A DNA stretch of 64,000 nucleotides, taken from contig NZ_CP108393.1 in NCBI RefSeq assembly GCF_035961655.1, forward strand, positions 3,889,501-3,953,500. Direction: 5' to 3'. Of this stretch, positions 46,371 to 55,300 are shown one piece after another. The translations under genes were made by a program, and so were the position numbers. Source of the DNA: Streptomyces sp. NBC_01317 (GTDB taxonomy: Bacteria; Actinomycetota; Actinomycetes; Streptomycetales; Streptomycetaceae). Every line of letters starts with the position of its first letter. The first letter of the stretch is position 1. Below the pieces are notes generated by a model. The model saw nothing but the letters and a program-made list of their open reading frames with translations, made no database searches and had not been told where the DNA came from.

Positions 46371-47480
46371 TCAGAAAGCCGAGGTGTAGGCGGCGAAGAA
46401 CGGGGCCTTCACCGGGGCACCCCCTGGGGCGAAGCACGTGACGTAGAGCCGGGCCGAGCCGCTGGTCCTGGACCAGGGCATCTGTAGGCCGCAGTACGCG
46501 GGGCCGCTGCCGTAGGCGGTGACCTGGGCGGTGTCCGAGGGGACCGCCACCGACGGCATGGTGACCGTGAAGGGGGCTCCCGAGCCGCCGAGGGTGTTGG
46601 TGGCTCCGCTGGAGTTGTAGTTGGTCAGGGGAGGCAGCGATCCGTTGTACCAGAGGTATCCGAAGGACCTCGGCGGAAAGGCCGGGCCGTGGACCGCTCG
46701 CAGGTACGAGTAGCTCAAGGTCCACTCGGTGTCGTACGGGGCGTTGGACGCGTCGTAGCAGGCGACCAGGACGGTCTGACCCGCCGTGCCCGGTGCCCAG
46801 TCGGACACCTTGCATCGCGCACCCTGTAGCGCGTCGACCGCGGTCACCTGAAGGTCGCCGGCGTTGGTGGACAGCCCGAGACCGGGGAGCCACGCCTTCC
46901 AGATGCCGGTCGAGCCCTTGCTCACCGCGTTGGTGGCACCCGTGGAGTTGTACTGGGTGAGAACCGTGCCGGCGCTGTCCGAGTTGATGTAGCCGTACGA
47001 GCCCGAGGGCGCGGCGGGCAGTCCGCTGCTGCTCGTGTAGAGCACCGTGAAGGTGGAGTTGGCGGGTGCGCCGCTGGGCAGGTAGCAGCTCACGTAGACG
47101 TCCTGACCGGACCCGACGGTCTTCCAGTCGGCGATCTGGCACCACTGGGGGCCGCTGTTCACCGCGGTGGCGTGGGCGATCCCGCCCGGACCGCCGATCA
47201 GCGGGAAGTGCACCACGTACGAACCGAGGCCGATCTGGTCCACCTTGACGGGGTTGGTGGACGGGGAGGTCCAACTGCCCCACTGCCGGGAGGGATCGGG
47301 TACGTAGCCGGGAGGCGGGGTCGCGTTGTCCAGATACGCGAATCCCCAGCGGTCGGGTACGGCGGCCTGGGCGGGGCCGGCAGCGGGAAGGGCCGCGGCC
47401 AGCAGAGCGGCCAGCATGCCTAAGACGAGCAGTACGGCCCGGACGGGTCTGATGGGCAGATCTGCGGTGCGGACGTGCAT
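46371..47480 (-). CDS. Secreted beta-repeat hypothetical protein
   Basis: 369 residues. A long signal peptide (RAVLLVLGMLAALLAAALPA...AQA) is followed by three related repeats of about 110 residues. Each has a WGFAYLDN/YGYINSDSAG/FGYLWYNGS-type opening and a C...W...C pair (CQIADWKTVGSGQDVYVSC, CKVSDWAPGTAGQTVLVAC, CGLQMPWSR...YVTC). The fold is probably beta-sheet with one disulfide per repeat. Function unknown; likely binds the cell surface or glycans. AGGAGG precedes the ATG at 47480. Confidence 0.75.
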   Translation of the reverse strand: MHVRTADLPIRPVRAVLLVLGMLAALLAAALPAAGPAQAAVPDRWGFAYLDNATPPPGYVPDPSRQWGSWTSPSTNPVKVDQIGLGSYVVHFPLIGGPGGIAHATAVNSGPQWCQIADWKTVGSGQDVYVSCYLPSGAPANSTFTVLYTSSSGLPAAPSGSYGYINSDSAGTVLTQYNSTGATNAVSKGSTGIWKAWLPGLGLSTNAGDLQVTAVDALQGARCKVSDWAPGTAGQTVLVACYDASNAPYDTEWTLSYSYLRAVHGPAFPPRSFGYLWYNGSLPPLTNYNSSGATNTLGGSGAPFTVTMPSVAVPSDTAQVTAYGSGPAYCGLQMPWSRTSGSARLYVTCFAPGGAPVKAPFFAAYTSAF

Positions 47481-47520
47481 GGGCGTGCCTCCTGTTGATG
47501 AGTGCTGCCTGCGCGATCCG

Positions 47521-47580
47521 GTGCTTGAGCCTGCGCTTGAGACTGTGCATGAGAGTGCGCTTGAGACTGCGCTTGGATGC
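47521..47580. repeat. 12-bp tandem repeats upstream of the secreted gene
   Basis: Five imperfect 12-base units of the form GCGCTTGAGACT run through the 5' leader of the minus-strand gene at 46371. They also encode no sensible peptide. The CTTGAG core resembles an HspR half-site, but the units are not inverted. Confidence 0.6.
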
Positions 47581-48015
47581 GAACGCCCCACGGCGTGCCG
47601 TGGGTTCGGAATCCGTTGCTCACTGTCCCAGAAGTACGGCCCGGCACAACGCTGTCGCCCAGCCGTTCCGGTACTCGCCGCATATGCCACTGGGGCCCCG
47701 AGGCCCACTCCGTTCCGTCGGCCCGCAGCGTGGGTCAGCCGTTCCGGCCGCTGCGTTGTCATCTGTCCTCTCTTCCTGCCGCTTCCACCCCACCCCCCTC
47801 CACGGGCACCACGGCCGGGATTGTCCGGAACACGCTGGACACATGACCAACCACCCGGCGGGCTCGCGGAGATGGTCCGTGGAAGACCGGATGCGCCGGG
47901 TGTGGCCCAGGGGCTTACGAGGTTCGTTGTGTGTGGCTACTATCAGCCACCAGTCGCCGGACTTTGGCGATTTTTCCTCATAGAGGCACCGAACGGTGAG
48001 GGGAGCATCCCTAAA
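47581..48015. other. Divergent promoter region of the secreted gene and the conservon
   Basis: No gene supported. It must contain the cvn promoter. Open frames here are extensions of neighbouring genes without ribosome sites. Confidence 0.35.
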
Positions 48016-50784
48016 GTGACCGGATTGGGTAGGTTCGGGGGCCGACGGACCCGAAGCGCGGCCGTCGGGAACCAGCCATCGGATGCTGCTGCTCCGACGT
48101 CAACCAACGTTGTCGCGGCACTGGTTGGGTCAAGGGGCAGCTCCCGTCGACTGCCCCTGCGTACCGTTCTGATCATCCTCGTGGTCGTACCGAGCCTCGC
48201 GCTCGCGCCCCTGTGGGGCCTGAGCACGTATCAGCTCGCCACCCGCTGGCAGTCGGAGAAGTCCCAGACCGACCTGACCGCCTCGTTGAACCGGCCGGCG
48301 GCCGTCCTCTTCCGGTCCCTCCAGGAGGAGCGGCGGCTCACCGCGGAAGCGCTGGCCGACCCCGGCGCCACCACCCGGGGCAAGCTGGTCGCCGCGCGCA
48401 CGGCGACCGACAAGGCGGTGACCGGCTTCCGTCCCGTCGCGGCCGAGAGCACCTCGCACGGGCAGCAGGGGCTCGGCAAGGCTCTCGCCGACACCGTGCG
48501 CGATCTCGACGAACTCTCCGTGCGGCGCCAGGCGGTGGACACCCGGTCGGCCGGCCAGAAGGCGGCGTTCACCTACTACAGCGGCACCGTCGACTCGCTG
48601 ATCAGCGTCTTCACCGCGCTGGGCCGCAGCAGCAACGCCGGTGTGACCTTGCTGGCGCACACCATGGTCGACCTCTACAGCGCCATCGACATGCTCGGGC
48701 GCGAGAACTCCCTGCTCGGCAGGAACTGGAAGAGCGGGTATCTGACGATCGAGGAATACAACGTGTTCGTCGATGCCGTCGGCGCTCAGGACTACCTGCT
48801 CCAGCGGGTCGCCCTCAGCCTCACCGGGGCCGAACGCGACACGTACAAAAAGCTGACGGCCGCCAAGTCCTGGGCGACCCAGCAGAACCTGGAGGGGCAG
48901 ATCGTCGAGGCCGGTCCCCACCACACGCAGGGCGAGTTGGTGCTCGGCGAGATCCACACCCGGTGGCGCGACTCGGTGGACGCCAACTCCCCGCAGCTGC
49001 TGAATCTGGCCCTGGTCCGGGCCGCGAACCTCAACAAGGTCTCCGCCGACAGCGTCAGCCAGCTCCAGCGGACCCTCGTCATCATCAGCGCCGCCGGGCT
49101 GCTGGCCGTGATCCTGGTCATCCTCACCAGCTGGCGCCTCACCGTCACCCTGCGCCGGCGCATCTACGCCCTGCGCGAGGAAGCCGTGGAACTCCAGCAG
49201 CGGCTGCCCGACGTGGTGACCCGGCTGGAGCGCGGCGAGAACGTCGACGTGGACCGCGAGGTACGGCTGGTCGAGCCCACCCCCGACGAGCTCGGCGAGC
49301 TCGGGCGGGCCCTGAACGCGGCCAGCCGCAGCGCCGTGTCCACCGCCGTACGGCAGGCCGAACAGCACCGCGGCTTCGAGCGCCTCCTCCAGCGGATCGC
49401 CCGCCGCACCCAGATCCTCATCGGCCTCCAGCTGCGCAAGCTGGACGAGCTGGAACGTACACACGACGACCCGGACGTACTGAACGGCCTGTTCGACCTG
49501 GACCACCTCACCGCCCGGCTGCGCCGCTACGAGGAGAACCTGGTCATCCTCGGCGGCGGCCAGCCGCAGCGCCGCTGGCACAAGCCGGTCCAGCTGCTCG
49601 ACGTGCTGCGCGCCGCGCAGGGCGAGGTGCAGGACTACCGCCGGATCACGATCGACGTCGAGGACCAGCCCTGGGTGCACCAGCGGGCGGTGGGTCCGCT
49701 GGTGCACATACTGGCGGAGCTGATGGAGAACGCCGCCGCCTTCTCCAAGCCGCCGAATCCGGTCGAGGTACGGGCCGCGCTGGTCAGCCGGGGCCTCGCG
49801 GTCGAGATCGAGGACCGCGGCCTGGGCATGGAGCCCGAGCAGTACGCCGCCGCCAACGCGCTGATGGAGGCGCCGCCGCAGCTCGACGTGATGGCCCAGG
49901 CCGATGACGTACGGCTCGGTCTGTACGTGGTCGCCCGGCTGTCGGCGGGTCTGGGCCTGCGGGTGGAGCTGCGGCCGTCGGCCTTCGGCGGAACCCGGGT
50001 GATCGTACTGCTGCCGCAACAGATGGTGGTCGAGCCGCCCGGCGAGGCGCCCCGGCAGCCGGCCGTACTCGCCCCGGAGGTCCCGACGTACCCGCCCGGT
50101 CCGAGGCGGCACCCGCACGGCGCCGCCTTCGGTCCGCGGACGTCGCACGAGGACGGGCAGTTGCCCTTCCGCGCCAGGGGACACGCGATGGCGAACGTCA
50201 CCGCGGCCGGTCTCTGGCCGCCGGACGACATCGGGGCGTCTCCCCCGGCCCCTCCGGCCCCACCGCCCCCGCCGGCCGAAGTGAGGCCGCTGCCCCAGCG
50301 GGTCCGCCAGGCCAGCCTGGCGCCCGAACTCCAGATCCCGGCGGAACCGGAGGCGCTGGACGAGCCGGACCTCTGGACGGTCCCCGAACGGCCCGGCCGG
50401 TCCGGGGCCACGATCGGCGCGTTCCAGCGGCAGTCCCGGCTGGCCCGGAGCGGAGACGACTCGGACGTCGGCGCCGCGGGCGGTTTCGGCACCGGTCCCG
50501 GCGGCACCGGCGGGGGCGTCAACGGGTCCTTCGACAGGGCCTTCGAGGACGCTCCCGGTGCCGGGGGCGGTTACGCCACCGGCTACGACGCCGGCTACGA
50601 CACCGGACACACCAACGGCTACGGCTACGGCTACGACTCCGGCCGCGGCGACGACAACGGCAACGGCAACGGCGATGTCAACGGTTACGGCTACGGCAAT
50701 GGCAACGACAACGGTGACGGCTACGGTGAACGGCCTCCCGCGTCCAACTGGCCTGGCTCTCCTAGGACGGATGATCGAGAATGA
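48016..50784 (+). CDS. cvnA: Conservon sensor-kinase-like protein CvnA
   Basis: 922 residues from GTG 48016 (GAGGGGAG upstream). One membrane helix near 55 (TVLIILVVVPSLALAPLWG) and one near 355-375 flank a large extracellular nitrate-sensor-like domain. HAMP-like and helical regions and a histidine-kinase-type ATPase domain follow, with N box ELMENAAAFSKPP, G1 EDRGLGM and GGTRVIVLLP. The last 280 residues are Pro/Gly-rich, ending in repeated GYG/NGNG. In Streptomyces, conservons form membrane-associated GPCR-like signalling complexes that influence development and antibiotics. Confidence 0.92.
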   Translation: MTGLGRFGGRRTRSAAVGNQPSDAAAPTSTNVVAALVGSRGSSRRLPLRTVLIILVVVPSLALAPLWGLSTYQLATRWQSEKSQTDLTASLNRPAAVLFRSLQEERRLTAEALADPGATTRGKLVAARTATDKAVTGFRPVAAESTSHGQQGLGKALADTVRDLDELSVRRQAVDTRSAGQKAAFTYYSGTVDSLISVFTALGRSSNAGVTLLAHTMVDLYSAIDMLGRENSLLGRNWKSGYLTIEEYNVFVDAVGAQDYLLQRVALSLTGAERDTYKKLTAAKSWATQQNLEGQIVEAGPHHTQGELVLGEIHTRWRDSVDANSPQLLNLALVRAANLNKVSADSVSQLQRTLVIISAAGLLAVILVILTSWRLTVTLRRRIYALREEAVELQQRLPDVVTRLERGENVDVDREVRLVEPTPDELGELGRALNAASRSAVSTAVRQAEQHRGFERLLQRIARRTQILIGLQLRKLDELERTHDDPDVLNGLFDLDHLTARLRRYEENLVILGGGQPQRRWHKPVQLLDVLRAAQGEVQDYRRITIDVEDQPWVHQRAVGPLVHILAELMENAAAFSKPPNPVEVRAALVSRGLAVEIEDRGLGMEPEQYAAANALMEAPPQLDVMAQADDVRLGLYVVARLSAGLGLRVELRPSAFGGTRVIVLLPQQMVVEPPGEAPRQPAVLAPEVPTYPPGPRRHPHGAAFGPRTSHEDGQLPFRARGHAMANVTAAGLWPPDDIGASPPAPPAPPPPPAEVRPLPQRVRQASLAPELQIPAEPEALDEPDLWTVPERPGRSGATIGAFQRQSRLARSGDDSDVGAAGGFGTGPGGTGGGVNGSFDRAFEDAPGAGGGYATGYDAGYDTGHTNGYGYGYDSGRGDDNGNGNGDVNGYGYGNGNDNGDGYGERPPASNWPGSPRTDDRE

Positions 50785-51212
50785 CGCAGCGAACGACGGC
50801 CACCGATGTGGATCTGGACTGGCTTCTGGACGGCCTGGTCGACCAGGTCACGGGCACCCGGCACGCCATCGTGCTCTCGGACGACGGCCTGGTGATGAGC
50901 CGTTCGCGGACCATCGACCGCTCGGACGCCGAGCGGCTCGCCGCGATCGCCACCGGCCAGCAGAGCCTCGCCCGCGGCACCGGGCAGCTCTTCGGCGGCG
51001 GCCCGGTGCATCAGGTCATCGTCGAGATGGCCGACCTGTGGCTGTTCGTGATCTCCGCCGGCCGCGGTACGCACCTGGCGGTGATCGCCTCCCAGGAGGT
51101 CGACGCCGAGCTGATGAGCGTCGCGATGCACACCCTGGTCCAGCAGGTCGGCCAGCGGCTGGGCACCGACGCGCGAACTCCGCCGTCCGATGACGCCGGG
51201 AGAGCCGGATGA
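50781..51212 (+). CDS. cvnB: Roadblock/LC7 protein CvnB
   Basis: 143 residues, starting in a 4-bp overlap with cvnA. The roadblock/LC7 fold is visible as LDWLLDGLVDQVTGTRHAIV, then SDDGLVMSRSRTI and LFVISAGRGTHLAVI. In conservons it bridges the sensor and the small GTPase, probably as a GTPase regulator, at the membrane. Confidence 0.93.
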   Translation: MTQRTTATDVDLDWLLDGLVDQVTGTRHAIVLSDDGLVMSRSRTIDRSDAERLAAIATGQQSLARGTGQLFGGGPVHQVIVEMADLWLFVISAGRGTHLAVIASQEVDAELMSVAMHTLVQQVGQRLGTDARTPPSDDAGRAG

Positions 51213-51607
51213 CGCACTGGACCGAGGGGTTCGACGACGATGACGCCGACGAGCAACTGGTCCGCCCGTACACGATCACCAGCGGTCGCACCACCCCCGA
51301 GCGGGCGGATCTGACACTGATCACCCTGTTGACGACGGTGCCCGAGACCACCACGCGAGCGGCGCTCTCGGTGCGCAGGATGCAGCCGGAGCACCGCACG
51401 ATCCTCGCGACGTGCCGGAATCCCAAGGCGGTGGTGGAAGTCGCCGCCGAACTGGGCCTCCCGGTGTCGCTGGCCAAGATCCTCATCGGCGATCTGGTCG
51501 ACTCCGGGCAGATGTGGGCCCGTTCGCCACGGCCGTTCACCCGGGCGGGCGGCCTTCCCGACATGACTATCCTTGAGGCGGTGAGAGATGGACTACGCCA
51601 GCTCTGA
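51209..51607 (+). CDS. cvnC: DUF742 protein CvnC
   Basis: 132 residues, 4-bp overlap with cvnB. It shows the DUF742 pattern: LVRPYTITSGRT at the N-terminus, EHRTILATCRNPKAVVEVAA with a winged-helix-like segment, and LPVSLAKILIGDLVDSG. DUF742 proteins are conserved third members of conservons with no defined enzymatic role. Confidence 0.93.
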   Translation: MTHWTEGFDDDDADEQLVRPYTITSGRTTPERADLTLITLLTTVPETTTRAALSVRRMQPEHRTILATCRNPKAVVEVAAELGLPVSLAKILIGDLVDSGQMWARSPRPFTRAGGLPDMTILEAVRDGLRQL

Positions 51608-52247
51608 GCACGCGTCCGACCACAGGTCCGGCCATGGTTCCGGCCGCGTTCCAGGCCGCGCTTCGGACCCGGCGGCAGGCGGTACGGACACCGCTCCCCT
51701 GGCGGTGAAGATCCTGGTCGCCGGCGGATTCGGCGTCGGGAAGACGACTCTGGTCGCCTCGGTGAGCGAGGTCGCCCCGCTGCGCACCGAGGAGTACCTG
51801 ACCCGGGCCAGCGTCGGCGTGGACGACCTGGACGGTCTGAACAGCAAGTTCACCACCACCGTCGCACTGGACTTCGGGCGGATCACCATCAGCGACGACC
51901 TCGTGGTCTACCTGTTCGGCACCCCCGGGCAGGAACGCTTCTGGTTCATGTGGAACGACCTGGTCAACGGGGCGATGGGCGCGGTGGTCCTGGTCGACAC
52001 CCGGCGGCTGGAGGTGAGCTTCGCCTCGATCGACTTCTTCGAGAGCCGCGGCATCCCCTTCGTCGTCGGCATCAACTGCTTCCACGGGGTACGGGACCGG
52101 ACCGTGGAGGAGATCCGCGGGGCGCTCGCCCTGGACCCCCAGGTGCCGCTGGTGCTCTGCGACGCCCGCGACCGGGCGGCCGGCCGCGATGTGCTGCTGG
52201 CGCTCGTCGATCACCTGATGGCCAGTCAGCCGACGTCCTCCGTCTAG
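51588..52247 (+). CDS. cvnD: Small Ras-like GTPase CvnD
   Basis: 219 residues, overlapping cvnC by 20 bp. A 35-residue disordered leader precedes the GTPase: P-loop GGFGVGKTT (about 45-53), switch region RASVGVDDL, G3 GTPGQERFWF, and GINCFHG in place of the classic NKxD. The altered G4 is usual for CvnD proteins. It should switch between GDP and GTP states within the conservon complex. Confidence 0.93.
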   Translation: MDYASSEHASDHRSGHGSGRVPGRASDPAAGGTDTAPLAVKILVAGGFGVGKTTLVASVSEVAPLRTEEYLTRASVGVDDLDGLNSKFTTTVALDFGRITISDDLVVYLFGTPGQERFWFMWNDLVNGAMGAVVLVDTRRLEVSFASIDFFESRGIPFVVGINCFHGVRDRTVEEIRGALALDPQVPLVLCDARDRAAGRDVLLALVDHLMASQPTSSV

Positions 52248-52287
52248 GAATCGGGGAGGCGACGCTGACGGACCGCCGGGCCGTCAT

Positions 52288-52347
52288 GCCGACGGCCCCT
52301 CCAGGCGAACACCAGGGGTTCGCCCGGAGGGGCCGGCCGCCGTCGGC
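52288..52347. terminator. Long bidirectional hairpin between cvnD and the GH92 gene
   Basis: GCCGACGGC-CCCTCC-GGCGAAC on the left pairs with GTTCGCC-GGAGGGG-CCGTCGGC on the right, with small bulges, around about 8 bases. It lies between convergent genes. Confidence 0.75.
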
Positions 52348-52385
52348 GGTGCGCCTCCCGAGGATCAGCGGGATCCTGCCGCGGC

Positions 52386-55300
52386 CTACCGGTCGCCGCG
52401 GTCCGTGGGCCGGAAGCCGACCGTGTAGATCCGGGTGACCGAACCGTTGGCCGAGGTCACCTTGACCGTACGGGTGGTGAGACGGGAGCCGGTCGACGAG
52501 AGGACCGAACCGCCGTCACTGACCTTCACCCGCGCGCCGGAGTGGGCCGGTACGGCGGAGACGGCCGGGATCCTCTCGTTCTTCGGCCAGTCGACCACGT
52601 ACGTGGACACCTCCGGGTCGAAGCCGTCGAGCGCGGCGCCCCCGGCCTTGATCGCCCTCGCGTCGGCGACACTCGCCTTCGTGGCGTCCGGGAAGTTGGT
52701 GACGGTGACGGACCCGTCGGTGCCGACCTTCACGCGCGCCGTCATCGCCGCCGCCAGGTTGATCCGCTCCCAGCTCGCTCCACCGTCCCCTGTGAGGTCG
52801 AGCGGGTACCCGGAGTCCGTCGCGGTCTGCTCCAGGATCTGCGTGCGCTGCCCGGTGGTGAGGTCCGGGAACGCGGTGATCAGCAGGGCCGCCGCGTCGG
52901 ACGGTGTCCTCAGGGCCTGCCCGGCCTTCCCCACCCGGGAGAACCCGTACGTCAGGCGCCGCGTGTACAGGTCGACGTGCTGCGCCCTGCTCAGACCGCC
53001 GTACGAGTCGCCCGCGCAGGCCGCGAGCGTGTCGCCGTACCCCTCCTTCTCGCACCGCGCGAGCAGCACGTTCTCCATCTCGGTGTGCGCCTGGGTCAGC
53101 AGCTTCGCGAAGTCGGGATCCGCCCAGCGGTGCGCGACGGTGGCCTGTCCCGCGATACGGCCGCCCATGACGTCGAGCGGGTAGTGGAACCCGAGGACGA
53201 CGCGGTTGTCCCCATACTCCGAGGTGCGCGCGAGGATCGACGGTGCCAGCTCCGGCAGGAGGGTGGCGAGGACGGTTCCGGCTTCGTAGCCGCTGTAGGT
53301 GTGGCCGCTCGGGTACGAGCCGCTGGTGGCGAGGCTGCCGTACGAGCCGTCCCGCGACTCGTAGATGTCGCCGCCGTCGCCCACGAACCCGAGTCGTACG
53401 TACGGGCGTTGGTAGGCGTAGTGGTTCTTCGCCGCGTCGACCTTGTCCAGGTTCTTCGTGACGCGGGAGAAGAGGGCGCTGGTCTTGGGCAGTTGACCGC
53501 CGCTCAGGGCGTCCTGGTAGATAGGACCGAGCCGGGAGCCGAGGCCGTCGGCCATCGTGACGGTGGGACTGTTCGCCGCGTCGACCTCGGCGCGGTCCAC
53601 CTCCTTCTGTGTCGCCGCGTTGTTGATACGTACGGCGATCTCGTCGTTCTCGGCGGTGAGCGCGGTGCCGTGGGGCACCTCGGTGTTGGCGCCGAGGATG
53701 TCGGAGGTGAGGTCGTCGATGCCGTTGAGCAGGGCGTTGAAGTAGTCCGTGCCGTCGCCGGCTCCCGGCCACTTGTCCGACGTGTAGGTCGCGTTCAGCG
53801 TGTCGTCCGGGAAGGGGGACGGCTCGTACGCGGGGTCGGAGACGGCGGCCGGAGCGGTCGCCTGAGCCGTCGCGCCGGAGTCGTCCGAGGTGCCGGCCAG
53901 GGTGACCGCCGTCACGGTGGCCGTGTGCGGCCCGGCCCTGCCCGTGGTCGTGAGCAGGGCCGTGCCGGTGGTGGCGGGCACGTGCGCGGTGGTCCCGTCG
54001 CCGAGGGCCACGGTGTAGCCGACGACCGGGAATCCGCCGTCGCCGGCCGCCCGCCAGGTCACCCGGACCTGGTGGCCCTCGGTGATCACGCCCTGCACGG
54101 CCGGCTTCTGCGGCTTGCCGCCGCCGGTCACCACGGGTGCCGTGGCGGGGCTCAGGTGCGAGGCGCCGAACCTGTTCACCGCCCGGACGCGTGCCGTGTA
54201 GGACCGGCCCGCCCGCAGCCGGGTGAACGTCGTGCTGCGGCTGTCCGGATCGTGGATCCCGACCTGGTGGCCGTCATCCAGGGTGACCTCGTAGCCGGTG
54301 ACCGGTGAACCGCCGGTGTCCTTGGGCGCGGACCAGGCGACGGTCACGCTGGAGCCGGCCGACGCCGCCGACACCGCGTCAGGTGAGGCGGGCGCCGACG
54401 TGGGCTTCGTCCTGAGCGCGGACCTCGCGTGATCGAGGGCGTTGTACCGGGCGGTGAGGGTGGCGTCCGTGGCCGTGGTGTCCGCGACGGCGGTCCTCGC
54501 CTCGGCGAGTGCCGTGGTGAACGCCTTCCACGACGCGTCCGTGTAGCGCTCGTTGGTGAGAACCGACGCGGTCGTGACCAGGTCCTCCAGCCGCAGCCTC
54601 GGCAGCGGGACCAACTGGGTCGCGGCCAGGGTGAGACGGCGGGTCTGTGCGTCGACTTCGAGCTGTGTCGTGTCGTCGGCGTCCAAGAGGGCGCGCGCCG
54701 AGGCGAGTTCGCGAACGTACACACCGAAGTCGATCGTGTTGTAGCGCCCCGCGTCGCCGGAGACTCCCTCGTACTGGTCGATCGCCTTCCGCAGGGCGGA
54801 CTTGTCCGTGACGGCGGGCGTGTCGACGTGGTCGAAGGTGATACGGGCCAGATTCGCGACGTACGGGTGGCCGGCGTCCGGGTGTGTCGTCAGCCGCAGG
54901 TGGACCGCGTGCTTGCCGGTGATCGCCTTGGGCAGCACCAGAGTTGTCGTCCCTCCTGCCGACCACGCGCTGCCCGTGACCGGCAGCGGTACGGTCGCGT
55001 ACGGCGTGCCGGGGTCGGCCGCGTCGAAGGAGTCCAGGTAGAGCTGGACAGCGGAACCGGTGCCGCAGCGGGCGGAGTTGTTGGCGTAGGTGAGTGTGAC
55101 GGTGCTCTTGGGCGAGCTGCCGAAGTCGATCTCCCCGTAGTCGAGCCAGGCCCCGTCGTACGTACCGCCGAGGTCGGTGGTGGAACCGGAGCCGGTCCAG
55201 CCGACCGGCTCGCTCTTGAGCCCGCCGCCGCTGTGCGAGCGGAACGCGGTGGCGTCGAAGCCCACGGGGGCGCCGGCCTCCCGCGTCAGGGTCAGCGAGT

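Noticed and set aside
48130..50610. An 826-codon minus-strand ORF opposite cvnA
   Set aside because: No start signal or domain; the plus frame is a clear conservon kinase coupled to cvnBCD.
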